From contig NZ_CP132942.1 in the NCBI RefSeq assembly GCF_040359615.1, forward strand, positions 1,798,001 to 1,862,000: DNA of 64,000 nucleotides, read 5' to 3'. Made by a program: the position numbers and the translations under genes. The notes under the pieces were generated by a model, which was given only the letters and a program-made list of their open reading frames with translations, was not told where the DNA came from and did not search any database. Source of the stretch: Tunturibacter psychrotolerans (GTDB taxonomy: Bacteria > Acidobacteriota > Terriglobia > Terriglobales > Acidobacteriaceae). Below, in pieces: positions 44,366-54,121 of this stretch (its first letter is position 1; every line of letters starts with the position of its first letter).

Positions 44366-45250
44366 ATGACTCAACTGGCCGAAGCCGAAAATACCAGCAC
44401 ACCACTGAACCGCCAGACCATTCGGGCTGCTCAGAGCTCGAAGCTGACGCAGTATGGACGCGCCTTCGTTGGCCTGTTCCGCCGAGACCTCCACGTTCTT
44501 CGCCGCGAGCTCTTCCCCTTCATCATTCGCGTCTGCATGAACCCTCTGCTCTTTCTCTTTGTCTTCACCTACGTCATCCCGCACATGAACGCCGGCGCCG
44601 CGATGAACCCCACCGCGTCCATGGCCGGCAACGCATTTTCGACCGTTCTTCTTCCCGGCCTAATGGCCGTCGCCATCATGTTCTCCGGCATCGCTGCCGT
44701 CGCTCTTCCTCTCGCGCAGGAGTTCGGTATCACGCGCGAGATCGACGACCGCGTGATGTGCCCATTACCCGTCCCATTCGTTGCAATCGAAAAAATCTGT
44801 TTTTCCGCCGTGCAAAGCGTTATCGCCGCCTGCATCGTGTACCCGCTGGCTTACTATGTGCCGGCCACACATCCAACAACTCACGTCAGCAGCTGGCCGT
44901 TTCTCATCCTCATCGTCGCCCTCGCCAGCCTAACCGCAGGCGCGCTCGGCCTCACTATCGGCACCAGCGTCAAACCGCAGCAAATCGGCCTTATCTTCGG
45001 TGTAGTCGTCATCCCGATCACGTTCCTCGGATGTGTCTACTATCCCTGGGCCGCGCTGACCCACATTCGCTGGCTCCAGGTCGGTGTTCTTATCAACCCT
45101 ATCGTCTACATGAGTGAAGGCCTCCGCGCATCGCTCACCCCAACTCTGCCGCACATGAACCCTTACATCATCGTCGGCATGCTCCTGGTTTCGCTATGCT
45201 TCCTCACGACACTAGGGATCAGAGGATTTCTCCGCCGTGTCATCGGCTAA
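44366..45250 (+). CDS. ABC-2 type transporter permease
   Basis: The 294-residue product has the ABC-2 membrane domain with about six hydrophobic segments ('FIIRVCMNPLLFLFVFTYVI', 'AVAIMFSGIAAVALPLAQEF', 'LIFGVVVIPITFLGCVYYPW'). It pairs with the ATPase just upstream, and together they form a complete exporter. The conserved 'GALGLTIGTSVKPQQIGLIF' region precedes the last helices. The substrate is unknown. Drug, polysaccharide or lipid export are all seen in this family. It converges with ypdA 13 bases away. Confidence 0.93.
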   Translation: MTQLAEAENTSTPLNRQTIRAAQSSKLTQYGRAFVGLFRRDLHVLRRELFPFIIRVCMNPLLFLFVFTYVIPHMNAGAAMNPTASMAGNAFSTVLLPGLMAVAIMFSGIAAVALPLAQEFGITREIDDRVMCPLPVPFVAIEKICFSAVQSVIAACIVYPLAYYVPATHPTTHVSSWPFLILIVALASLTAGALGLTIGTSVKPQQIGLIFGVVVIPITFLGCVYYPWAALTHIRWLQVGVLINPIVYMSEGLRASLTPTLPHMNPYIIVGMLLVSLCFLTTLGIRGFLRRVIG

Positions 45251-45263
45251 GCTACGAATATCC

Positions 45264-46274
45264 CTAAGCTACTGCTTCCAGCTTGCGCCGCAGATCTGCC
45301 GCGATCAACTTACCGTGGAAGCGTCCATTTTCAATAAAGATTTCGCTCGTCCGTTCTCCGGCCACAATCACTCCAGCCGCATAGATGCCGGGAACATTGC
45401 TCTCCAGAGTCGCCGGATTGCACACGGGGCAGCGGTCATTCGTCTTGTCCAACTTCACTCCAAGCCGCTCGATGAACTCGAAGTCAGGATGATATCCCGT
45501 CAACGCAAACACAAACTGATTTGGGATCGTTAGCTTTCCTCGCCGCGTAGCGATAGTCACATCGTCTTCTGTGATATTGGTCACGGCGCTATCGAAATGG
45601 GCATCCACCTCGCCATTTTTAATCCGGTTATTGATATCCGGCAAAATCCAGTACTTTACGCTCTTTGAGATCTCCTTACCCCGATGCACCAGGGTCACCT
45701 TCGCGCCATGCCGCCACAAATCGAGCGCGGCAATCGCTGCAGAGTTCTTGCCCCCAATCACCAGCACATCCAGCCCATAGTAGGGGTGCGGCTCATGGTA
45801 ATAGTGCTTCACCTTGCCAAGATCCTCACCCGGAATCCCAAGGTAATTCGGAAGATCATAGTATCCGGTCGCGACTACCAGCTTCCGCGCACGATGGTGT
45901 ATCGGCCGTCCAAACTGATCCACCGTATGAACCGTAAAATTCCCGTCCCGACCATCCACTCGCACAACATTCTCATACTGCCGAACGTCCAGACTGTAGA
46001 ACTCGGCGACCTTGCGGTAGTACTCAAGAGCTTCACTGCGATTGGGTTTCTGGTTCGGGCTGGAGAAGGGCATATCCCCGATCTCCAGCAGCTCTGGCGT
46101 CGTAAAGAAGGTCATATGTGCCGGGTAATGAAACAGCGAATTACACAGGCAGCCTTTATCGACCATCATCGCTGAAAACCCGGCTCGTTGCGCCTCAATC
46201 GCGCAAGCCATACCGGTCGGCCCCGCGCCAATTACCAGCAAATCTACAACCTTCGAATCAGCGCCGTCGCTCAT
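45264..46274 (-). CDS. ypdA: YpdA-type putative bacillithiol disulfide reductase
   Basis: An NADPH-dependent FAD oxidoreductase of 336 residues. FAD binding is shown by 'LVIGAGPTGMACAIEAQRAG' and NADPH binding by 'LVIGGKNSAAIAALDLWRHG'. 'GCLCNSLFHYP' follows the first motif, and 'TGYHPDFEFIERLGV' and the C-terminal 'GVIVAGERTSEIFIENGRFH' are as in YpdA. YpdA reduces bacillithiol disulfide in Firmicutes, so its presence suggests a low-molecular-weight thiol of that kind. No bsh gene is in the window. Confidence 0.9.
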   Translation of the reverse strand: MSDGADSKVVDLLVIGAGPTGMACAIEAQRAGFSAMMVDKGCLCNSLFHYPAHMTFFTTPELLEIGDMPFSSPNQKPNRSEALEYYRKVAEFYSLDVRQYENVVRVDGRDGNFTVHTVDQFGRPIHHRARKLVVATGYYDLPNYLGIPGEDLGKVKHYYHEPHPYYGLDVLVIGGKNSAAIAALDLWRHGAKVTLVHRGKEISKSVKYWILPDINNRIKNGEVDAHFDSAVTNITEDDVTIATRRGKLTIPNQFVFALTGYHPDFEFIERLGVKLDKTNDRCPVCNPATLESNVPGIYAAGVIVAGERTSEIFIENGRFHGKLIAADLRRKLEAVA

Positions 46275-46316
46275 CCCTTCATTTTACTGAAGTCTTGCGG
46301 CCAGCCAGTCTAAGCG

Positions 46317-47024
46317 CTAGTTATCCAGAACCACGAGCTTGTGGGCAATCGCAAAAAGCGCCAGCTCCAAACGCGTAGAAACACCTGTCTTGTCGAAGAT
46401 ATTTGAAAGATGCCGCTTCACCGTCTCCTCACTGATCGTGAACTGCTTCGCCACATCCTTGTTGCTGCAGCCTTCCACAATGCAGGTCACAACCTCCAGC
46501 TCCCGTGGCGTCAAGCCATATGTCTTGCGCTCCGGGACAGCCGCGGCTTTTTTCATCAACTCGTTCAGCGCTGCCACAAGATTCGCAACGCGCTCTCCGC
46601 CGATCCAGTAGTCGCCAGAAAGCACCGCGCGCAACGAGCGAGAAAGATCGCCCGCAACAGCATCTTTCAGCACAATCCCGCGAGCTCCAATCTGCAGCGC
46701 TTCGATGATCTGTTGCGTCGAGATCGTACTCGTCAGCATGATGATCTTCACGCGCGGCGACTTGCTCATAATCGCGCGCAGCGCTTCAAGCCCAGGTAGC
46801 CGCGGCATCTGCAGATCGAGCAGCAGAATATCCGGCTCCAGCTCGAGCGTTTGCGTAATGGCCACGTCGCCATCTTCTGCCTCGCCTACTACCTCGAAGC
46901 CTACTTCGTTCTCCAGCATGTTCTTCACGCCGAAGCGCACTACTGGATGATCATCGGCAACAACGATACGGATCGGTGTCGCTGCGACAACTGCATCGTC
47001 AGATTTCTTTATCGATTCCTTCAT
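46317..47024 (-). CDS. NarL/FixJ family response regulator
   Basis: A 235-residue two-domain regulator. The receiver domain has the acidic pair 'VVADDHPVVRFG', the phosphoacceptor Asp in 'ILLLDLQMPRLPGLEAL' and the conserved Thr/Lys positions ('MLTST', 'VLKDAV'). The C-terminal LuxR-type HTH is complete ('GLTPRELEVVTCIVEGCSNK', 'ISEETVKRHLSNIFDKTGV'). It lies 35 bases downstream of the REC-Hpt gene on the same strand. No histidine kinase gene is adjacent. Confidence 0.93.
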   Translation of the reverse strand: MKESIKKSDDAVVAATPIRIVVADDHPVVRFGVKNMLENEVGFEVVGEAEDGDVAITQTLELEPDILLLDLQMPRLPGLEALRAIMSKSPRVKIIMLTSTISTQQIIEALQIGARGIVLKDAVAGDLSRSLRAVLSGDYWIGGERVANLVAALNELMKKAAAVPERKTYGLTPRELEVVTCIVEGCSNKDVAKQFTISEETVKRHLSNIFDKTGVSTRLELALFAIAHKLVVLDN

Positions 47025-47059
47025 CGTGCATTATCTCCCGACAACTCGTTGATCCGACT

Positions 47060-47770
47060 TTAGTTGCTCTTGCGTGCGACCAGAATACGCCGCAGCCGTT
47101 CCGACGCGACCACGAATTCCTCCAACGTAGCTACATCGTCATCACGCAAACCCCGCTCCTCCATTGACGTTGCAAGTCTTTGCAGCTCAACAGCTCCCAC
47201 CATTCCGCACCCCCCCTTGAGCGCATGGGCCTCTTTTCTATACGCGGCGTCGTCGCCGATGGATGCTGCCCGCCGCATCCTTTCGACCCTTGCCTCCGCA
47301 TCCTTACGGCAAAGCGCATACAACTCCTCCAGCTGCGAGTCCCGCATCGATCCCGCGAGCTTCGTGTACACACCCTCATCCAGCACAACACCGTCCGTTG
47401 CGGCCGGTCTATCTTCCACTCGAATTAAACCACCGTCAATCGCCGCTGTCAGCGTCTCCATCGTAAACGGCTTCAGCAGAAATCCATCGAACTCCCGCCC
47501 TACTCCATCCCCCAGCTCGCTTCCACTCATCGCCAGCAGCAAAGTCCCCGCCCCACACAGACTGCGTAGCTGTTGAGCGAGTTCATCCCCTGCAATCCCT
47601 GGCATCTGTATATCGGTCAACACCACCTCCGGACGCAATTGCCGCACACACGTCAGCGCCGCATCGCCAGAATCCGCCGTATCCACCTCGTACCCCGCGT
47701 CATCTGCCAACAGCGCAAGCACCTCCCGACTCAACTCATCATCATCCACAATCAAGATCCGAACGGCCAT
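47060..47770 (-). CDS. Receiver-Hpt phosphorelay protein
   Basis: A 236-residue protein with an N-terminal receiver (phosphoacceptor Asp53 in 'VVLTDIQMPGIAGDEL') and a C-terminal Hpt domain whose phosphorylatable His lies in 'EAHALKGGCGMVGAVELQRL'. Between them is an 'EGVYTKLAGSMRDSQLEELY' helix. It could pass a phosphoryl group from an unlinked hybrid kinase to the NarL-type regulator next door. It has no output domain of its own. It is divergent from the DUF2339 gene. Confidence 0.92.
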   Translation of the reverse strand: MAVRILIVDDDELSREVLALLADDAGYEVDTADSGDAALTCVRQLRPEVVLTDIQMPGIAGDELAQQLRSLCGAGTLLLAMSGSELGDGVGREFDGFLLKPFTMETLTAAIDGGLIRVEDRPAATDGVVLDEGVYTKLAGSMRDSQLEELYALCRKDAEARVERMRRAASIGDDAAYRKEAHALKGGCGMVGAVELQRLATSMEERGLRDDDVATLEEFVVASERLRRILVARKSN

Positions 47771-47855
47771 CCCTGTCCCTTATCCTCAGCGCAAAGAGTA
47801 TCAACTGACAGACTCCAGTACCAATCCCGCACGCGATAGCGGTAAAGTAGTTGCC

Positions 47856-49757
47856 ATGGCTTCGGAGGATATGCAGGACGAGCAGTACCAGGACCGCCCA
47901 AAGGAGCCCACCGAGCAAGCCCAGCTGGCCGCGACCCTCGCAGCCCTGTCTCTCCGCGTCCAAAACCTCGAGCAGCAACTGGCAGAGCTGCGCTCCACCC
48001 CCTCTTTCAAAGCACGCAAACTCTCCAGCCCTCCACCGCCTGTCCCCGCAGGGGCACCCTCAGAAATCCCCGTCCCGAACTTTGCCCAGAATCTTCCGAA
48101 AACCAGCGGCTCGCTTGAGGATCGCATTGGCTCTCAACTCTTCAGCCGCATCGGCATCGTCGCGCTGCTCATCGCGACCACACTCTTCCTCAAGTGGGCC
48201 ATCGACAACCATTGGATCGGCCCCATTGGCCGCATTCTCGCCGGCCTGGTCGCAGGCGCAGCGGTCGTCCTTTGGTCCGAGCGCTTCCGCCGTCAAGGCT
48301 TCAACGCCTTTTCCTTCTCGCTCAAGGCCATCGGCAGCGGGGCCCTTTATCTCTCGCTCTGGGCCGCCTTTCAGCTCTACCATCTGCTGCCTGCCGCCGT
48401 AGCTCTTCCAGCCATGATCCTGGTCACGGCATGGAACGCCTACATGGCCTGGTCACAAAACAGCCAGATCCTCGCTACCTACGCACTCATTGGAGCTTTC
48501 GCAACCCCCCTGCTTCTCTCCACCGGCGGCAACCATGAAGCCTTTCTCTTCACCTACATCCTCGCCATCGATATCGCCACGGTCTGCCTCGTCCGTCTCA
48601 AACCCTGGCCACGCCTTCTCTTCGCCGTATTTCCGGCAACGGTTGCCTTCTTCATAGGATGGTACGTGGAGTGGTTCAACACCTACAACACGCCAAAGCC
48701 ACTCGCCACCACAACGATCTTCATTGCGCTGTATTTCGTCACGTTCCTGATTCCATCCGTTCGCATCCCGCAAAACGAAAAACGAACATCCTCTCCGATT
48801 ACCGAAATCCTTCTCCCATTAGCCAACGCCGTTTTCGCTGCTCTGGCGTTCTACGCGGTCCTGGAGGACACAGGTAATCACGATCTCCTCCCCTGGCTCG
48901 CTGTTCTCTTCGCAGCCCTCTATCTCGGATTGATGCGACTGCCCCAGCCTCGCGTCACCTCAGCCATCCATCTCTCGCTCGCTATCGTCTTCCTCACTAT
49001 CGCCATCCCCCTCAAAGCCAGCGGCCGCTGGATCATCGTAGGCTGGCTCGCTGAGGGCGCGGCTCTCCTGTGGGTCGCGGCTCGTCTCACAAGCCCAACA
49101 TCAGACGACGCCACCTTCACGGCCCCACGCATCCTTCGTCGTCTCGCGACCGCCGCTCTCGCACTAGGAGTCTGTGGCCTCCTTGTTGAACCCTTCTGGC
49201 TCGATGAGCGAATCGCCACCGCGTTCTTCAATCTTCGTTTCGCGACTGCGCTCTTCGGCCTCGCCGCTCTCGGCATCTCCGGTTTCGTCGCACACCGCCC
49301 CCTGCATCTCGGCAATCATCGCGAAAAATCCTTCCCAAGCTGGCTGCTCATCGCAGGGTCTTCCATCGTAGCCTTCAATTTCATCGCCATCCTGTCGTGC
49401 CTCCGCGAGCTCGACTCTGCATGGAGCGTCTCTGTCGCCAACCCTGAGGCCGATCTCCAGAAAGCTCTCGCTATGTCCGCCTTCCTCATGCTCTACGGTG
49501 CCGCACTGCTGGCCTTGGGCTTTTGGAAGCGGTCCGCCTTCATCCGTTGGCAGGCTCTGCTCCTGTTAGTCTTCACCATCGGCAAAGCCTTCCTCTATGA
49601 CCTGCGCAATCTCAGCCAGGGCTATCGCGTCCTCAGCTTCCTCGGTCTTGGAGCCTTATTGATGGCAATCAGCTTCGCCTACCAGAAAGACTGGCTTGCC
49701 CTCCGCCTTCCAACTTCCGCTCGAGAACCGCACACGCAGGAAGGAGTCGATCAGTGA
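47856..49757 (+). CDS. DUF2339 multi-spanning membrane protein
   Basis: A 633-residue protein. The first roughly 90 residues are soluble with a coiled coil ('LAALSLRVQNLEQQLAELRS') and a Pro-rich linker. The rest has at least 14 hydrophobic segments with a 'GRILAGLVAGAAVVLWSERF' start and the family-type 'KLYLYD'-like 'GKAFLYDLRNLSQGYRVLSF' end. Function unknown. Its GTGA overlap with the next gene (four bases, 49754-49757) shows translational coupling. Confidence 0.88.
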   Translation: MASEDMQDEQYQDRPKEPTEQAQLAATLAALSLRVQNLEQQLAELRSTPSFKARKLSSPPPPVPAGAPSEIPVPNFAQNLPKTSGSLEDRIGSQLFSRIGIVALLIATTLFLKWAIDNHWIGPIGRILAGLVAGAAVVLWSERFRRQGFNAFSFSLKAIGSGALYLSLWAAFQLYHLLPAAVALPAMILVTAWNAYMAWSQNSQILATYALIGAFATPLLLSTGGNHEAFLFTYILAIDIATVCLVRLKPWPRLLFAVFPATVAFFIGWYVEWFNTYNTPKPLATTTIFIALYFVTFLIPSVRIPQNEKRTSSPITEILLPLANAVFAALAFYAVLEDTGNHDLLPWLAVLFAALYLGLMRLPQPRVTSAIHLSLAIVFLTIAIPLKASGRWIIVGWLAEGAALLWVAARLTSPTSDDATFTAPRILRRLATAALALGVCGLLVEPFWLDERIATAFFNLRFATALFGLAALGISGFVAHRPLHLGNHREKSFPSWLLIAGSSIVAFNFIAILSCLRELDSAWSVSVANPEADLQKALAMSAFLMLYGAALLALGFWKRSAFIRWQALLLLVFTIGKAFLYDLRNLSQGYRVLSFLGLGALLMAISFAYQKDWLALRLPTSAREPHTQEGVDQ

Positions 49758-51052
49758 AGTCAGCGATTCTCCTGACCCTCGTTCTCTGGCAGGCAACCCC
49801 AACTCCAGAGCCGGCCGATCCTCACTTCTTCCGCTACCAGCGAACCATCACCCTGCCAACTGGCCCAGGTCAAAGCTGCGCGGTGCTCGATCCCGCTCTC
49901 TTCCCCCACGCCGCCCCATCGCTCAAAGACCTCCGCCTCTATCAGGACAACCGCGAAATCCCCTACGCCATCACGCTGAGCGAACCCCAGCAGCCCGACA
50001 GCGACACGGCCACCATCCGCAACCTCGGTCTTCGCGGTCGCAACATCGTCTTCGACCTCGAGATGCCAAACCGTCCCTACACCGAACTCACCCTCGATCT
50101 GCCCGAACGAGACTTTATCGCCACAGCCACAGTCTCCGGTACCCGCGACCCCAACTACGCGAACCAGACGCGCCTCGGAGAGTTCACCCTCTTCGACCTC
50201 ACCTCGCAGCGCCTCTCCCGCAGCACTACCATTCACCTGCAGGAGACCAGCCTCCCTTATCTCCACATCGAACTGGCCATCTCTCCCGCTACCGGCACGC
50301 ACACTTTAGACACCTCTCCTCAAGCCCTGCAAAAGATGGTGCAGTCCGTCACCGTCCCCCCCAGCCGCGAAGCCCAGTCTCTCTACACCACAGCAGCCGA
50401 AGCTTCTTCCATCACCCGACGCGATCGCCAAAGCGTAGCCATCTTCAATCTTCCGGAACGCATTCCCATCGAACGCGTCTCCTTCGCTCTGGCTCCGAAC
50501 TTCAAAGCCAACTTCAGTCGCGATGTAAGCATCTCCGACCACCCCACCGCCACAACGAACGCAGCCGACTCGCTCGGCGAAACTCTCTCCGGCACCATCC
50601 TCCGAGTGCACCTCACCCAGGCAGGTCGTGAGATTCGACAGGAACAACTCAGCGTCCCCGCAACCCTCGGCTCCAACATGCAGAGCACAGCGACGGTAGA
50701 AGTCGCAGTGAACAATGGCGACGATGCGCCGCTCCCAATCACCGCCGTCCGACTCGAGACACGCCAGCGCAAGATCTGTTTCGACGCACCCGCGGCTCAA
50801 CCACTCATTCTCTTTTACGGAGATGTCGCTCTCACCGCACCGCAGTACGACTACACCCGCCTCTTCTCTCCATCGGGCGAGTTTCACACTGCCAAGCTAA
50901 GCCCCGAGCAACTCAACCCCGCCTACCGGGATCGCCCCGACGCACGCCCTCTCACCGATCGCCATCCCCATCTGCTTTGGATCGCGCTTCTCATCGTGAT
51001 CTGCATCCTCGCGATCATCGCCATCCGCTCGTCAAAGACAGTCCACCATTAA
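49754..51052 (+). CDS. DUF3999 family membrane-anchored protein
   Basis: The 432-residue product starts at GTG 49754, overlapping the DUF2339 stop. It has a short N-terminal hydrophobic segment, then 'RYQRTITLPTGPGQSCAVLD' and beta-rich domains (residues 30-380). A C-terminal transmembrane helix lies in 'LLWIALLIVICILAIIAIRS'. The family is usually found next to DUF2339. The pair likely forms one envelope complex, of unknown role. Confidence 0.85.
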   Translation: MKSAILLTLVLWQATPTPEPADPHFFRYQRTITLPTGPGQSCAVLDPALFPHAAPSLKDLRLYQDNREIPYAITLSEPQQPDSDTATIRNLGLRGRNIVFDLEMPNRPYTELTLDLPERDFIATATVSGTRDPNYANQTRLGEFTLFDLTSQRLSRSTTIHLQETSLPYLHIELAISPATGTHTLDTSPQALQKMVQSVTVPPSREAQSLYTTAAEASSITRRDRQSVAIFNLPERIPIERVSFALAPNFKANFSRDVSISDHPTATTNAADSLGETLSGTILRVHLTQAGREIRQEQLSVPATLGSNMQSTATVEVAVNNGDDAPLPITAVRLETRQRKICFDAPAAQPLILFYGDVALTAPQYDYTRLFSPSGEFHTAKLSPEQLNPAYRDRPDARPLTDRHPHLLWIALLIVICILAIIAIRSSKTVHH

Positions 51053-51076
51053 TCGGAGCCTTGTCTAATAATCCGT

Positions 51077-53755
51077 CTAGCGAATCGCTGCATCGACCTC
51101 GCTGATCCAGTTAGGCGACTTCAAAATCTCACGCGGCTTCGACCCATCCGCTGGCCCCACCAGCCCATCGTTGTACATCATGTCGATCAGGTGAGCCGCG
51201 CGACCATATCCAATCCGCAGCCTGCGTTGCAGCAGGGAAGTGCTCGCCTTACCAAATTCAAACACCAGCCGAACCGCATCGTCGTACATCGGATCGTTGT
51301 TGTCTGCAGCGTCTCCGCCATCGCCATCCTTGCCGGTGGGGTTATCTTCCTTCGGCCCTTCAAGGAACCCATGCACATACTCCGCCTCGCCCTGCGCCTT
51401 CCAGAACTCCGTCACCGCCGAGATCTCTTTCTCCGTCACAAACGGAGCGTGCACGCGCTGCACACGGCTAGTCCCCGGCGGCAGATAAAGCATATCGCCG
51501 CGTCCTAGCAGGCTCTCCGCGCCATTCGAATCGATGATCGTCCGCGAGTCCACTTTCGTGGCCAACCGGAAGCTCATACGAGTCGGCACGTTCGCTTTGA
51601 TCAACCCGGTGATGACATCAACCGAAGGTCGCTGCGTCGCGAGCACAAGATGAATTCCAACTGCACGCGCCATCTGCGCCAGCCGAGTAATCGACTCTTC
51701 CACATTCGCCCGGTCCAGCATCATCAGGTCCGCCAGCTCATCGATGATGATGATGATGTAAGGCAGCGGCTCCTGGTTTACGTCTTCAAACAAATATTCG
51801 CTGCCATGATCGAACAGCTTATTGAACTGATCGATATTCCGCACATGGTTCGCCGCCAGCAGCTTCAGCCGCCGCTCCATCTCACGCACGGCATTTCGAA
51901 GCGCATTCGCCGCCAGCTTTGCCTCCGTGATGATCGGCGTAAACAGGTGCGGAATTCCCTCGTACATCCCCAGTTCCACGCGCTTCGGGTCCACAAGAAT
52001 CATGCGAACTTGCTCGGGCGTGCTCTTGAACAGCACACTCATAATCATCGCGTTGATCGCGACCGATTTACCCGAACCCGTCGAACCTGCGATCAGCACA
52101 TGCGGCATACTTGCCAGATCGGCAGTAACGATGCGCCCATTGATGTCTTTCCCCAACGCAATCGCCAACCTGCTCTTACTCTGCGCAAAGCTTTCGCACT
52201 CGACCACATCCCGAAGCCAGATAGTCTCCCGTTCATGGTTGGGCACCTGGATTCCAACCGTGCTCTTCCCCGGCATCCGCTCAATCAGAATCGACTCCGC
52301 CGCCATCGCAAGGCAAAGATCGTCGGCCAACCCGGTAATTCGAGCTACCTTCACACCAGCCTCAGGCTTGAACTCAAACGTAGTCACCACCGGCCCGGGA
52401 TTGATCTGCGTCACCTGCCCATCGACGCCAAATTCAGCCGACTTCTCCACCAACACCCGCGCCTCTTCCCGCAGCGCATCCTCGCGAACAACAGCGTGCT
52501 CCTCACTCCGATAGAGCAACGACGACGGTGGCAACTTATACCCCCGCACACTCTTCGGCACAATCGTCACTGGCTTGATGTCCGCATCCGCCCGCTTTCC
52601 AAACGAGATACTCTCCGGCAACGCTGCCAGCGGAGCCATCGCAGCGGGAGCAGGCGGCGCCGCAAACGGAGTGCGAGTTTCCTCAACTTTCTTCACCGCA
52701 CGAACCGGAGCCACCGCCTTCGCAGGAGCCTGCTGCCGCCACTGTTCTTCATGGCCAAAACCACCAAAGTTCGACTCATCATCGAGCGCATGCACCGGAG
52801 CAGACGCCTTCGCCAACACCTCCGCAAACGGCGCCGCCGCAGCCGCAGCCGTGCCAAACGCCGTCACCGGAGGAGCATCCACCAGCGTCCGGGGCATCGC
52901 CTCAAAGATCGAAGGAGTATGTCCCGTAGCAATATCCTCAGGCGCAATCGAGATGGGTTGCACACGTTTCTTCCTGCTCAACCAACCAAACAAGCTGCCC
53001 AGTAGCGTCGTTGGCTCCGGCTCCGGCTGTGCTCTCCTTCGCTCGGCATCTTCCGCAAGCTCTCGTGCCTGCCGCGCCTTCGCGTCTGCCTGTTCACGCT
53101 TTGTCCCATACGAATCCTCAAAGGAGGCCTCGGCACCAGCGCGCCTGCTTCGTCGCTCGACCCACCACTCCCACAGGCGCTGCAGAAACCCAAACCGGAT
53201 AGTCGCCCACTCCCGCGCCGTGTTGAATGTAAACGTAGTCGCAAGATACAGCGACACTGCCACCATCAGCGTCAGCACAATCGCCGCCCCAGGCAGATTC
53301 AGATAGTGCACCATGAAGTCCGCCAGCAGTCTGCCCGTCGTCCCTTCCACCGGCAACGAGCCCCGCCACATCATCTCTCCCGGCAACAGCGCGATCGCCG
53401 CCGGCCCAAACACCACCCACATCCCCAACCCAATCGTCTTCGCCAGCGGAGACCCTGCCGGTCGCGACCGCATCCAGCAAACTCCCAACCGTCCCAGCAC
53501 CAGAGGAAGAAAGAACGCCGCGACCCCAATCAACTGCAGCATCGCATCGGCCAGGTACGCCCCAACCATCCCCGTCCAGTTGTGCGCAGGTCGCCCCTTC
53601 ACATACTGTCCTACCGTGTCGAACGACGGATCAGTCGGCGTATAACTGGCCAGCGCCAGCAGCAGCAGCCCCGCGCTCACCAGTACGACCATCCCGAGAA
53701 TCTCATTCAGGCGGCGGTTGCGCGTCGGGGTCGAAACAAGTCTCAGAGTTTTCAT
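51077..53755 (-). CDS. ftsK: DNA translocase FtsK
   Basis: FtsK anchors at the division septum and pumps chromosome ends into daughter cells. Start ATG at 53755 (MKTLRLVSTPTRNRRLN) is chosen. The frame is open 56 codons further but not homologous. The 892-residue product has four N-terminal helices, a linker rich in Ala/Pro (about residues 300-450), the motor with Walker A 'GSTGSGKSVAINAM' and Walker B 'IIIIDELADLMML', and the gamma domain with a KOPS-reading winged helix ('YDDAVRLVFEFGKASTSLLQ'). Confidence 0.94.
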   Translation of the reverse strand: MKTLRLVSTPTRNRRLNEILGMVVLVSAGLLLLALASYTPTDPSFDTVGQYVKGRPAHNWTGMVGAYLADAMLQLIGVAAFFLPLVLGRLGVCWMRSRPAGSPLAKTIGLGMWVVFGPAAIALLPGEMMWRGSLPVEGTTGRLLADFMVHYLNLPGAAIVLTLMVAVSLYLATTFTFNTAREWATIRFGFLQRLWEWWVERRSRRAGAEASFEDSYGTKREQADAKARQARELAEDAERRRAQPEPEPTTLLGSLFGWLSRKKRVQPISIAPEDIATGHTPSIFEAMPRTLVDAPPVTAFGTAAAAAAPFAEVLAKASAPVHALDDESNFGGFGHEEQWRQQAPAKAVAPVRAVKKVEETRTPFAAPPAPAAMAPLAALPESISFGKRADADIKPVTIVPKSVRGYKLPPSSLLYRSEEHAVVREDALREEARVLVEKSAEFGVDGQVTQINPGPVVTTFEFKPEAGVKVARITGLADDLCLAMAAESILIERMPGKSTVGIQVPNHERETIWLRDVVECESFAQSKSRLAIALGKDINGRIVTADLASMPHVLIAGSTGSGKSVAINAMIMSVLFKSTPEQVRMILVDPKRVELGMYEGIPHLFTPIITEAKLAANALRNAVREMERRLKLLAANHVRNIDQFNKLFDHGSEYLFEDVNQEPLPYIIIIIDELADLMMLDRANVEESITRLAQMARAVGIHLVLATQRPSVDVITGLIKANVPTRMSFRLATKVDSRTIIDSNGAESLLGRGDMLYLPPGTSRVQRVHAPFVTEKEISAVTEFWKAQGEAEYVHGFLEGPKEDNPTGKDGDGGDAADNNDPMYDDAVRLVFEFGKASTSLLQRRLRIGYGRAAHLIDMMYNDGLVGPADGSKPREILKSPNWISEVDAAIR

Positions 53756-54121
53756 TGGGGAGCCTTCATGTGAGAGGGGGACGCGCGGACTCATTCGTCC
53801 CGGCGCGCGAAATCTCCACACGCCGTCCGATCCAAACCGAGCCCGCAAATCACCAGAGCACCTTCGATTATCCCAGACCGCCCCTAAGCCCACGTACAAA
53901 AACCTCGCCTCGGGTATCCACATACAAACCCGCAGGCGAACCGTGCATCTATCTCTCTATATTCACCGCCGGGCCCATTTCACCCGGCGGTCCTTAGAAC
54001 CGGTTGGCAGGGGAGCGGGATTTTCGCGATTTCTCTGGCTTGCCGTCGGCGGAGGAGAATCGCGCACAGCCGACGGACCCTGCTTTAACCGAACAAACTC
54101 CATAAGATTGAGGTCTTCACA
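53756..54121. other. 366-base divergent intergenic region with two hairpins
   Basis: Between ftsK (minus) and the four-helix protein gene (plus). ACCGCCGGG (53965-53973) pairs with CCCGGCGGT (53983-53991) over 9 bases. CCGTCGGC (54043-54050) pairs with GCCGACGG (54069-54076) over 18 bases. No U-run follows either. The second lies 45 bases before the start of the plus-strand gene, so a leader role is possible. No ORF of note. Confidence 0.4.

Noticed and set aside
51650..53005. 451-residue plus-strand frame opposite ftsK
   Set aside because: Arg/His-rich composition typical of antisense of a GC-rich gene. FtsK on the minus strand has all motor motifs.
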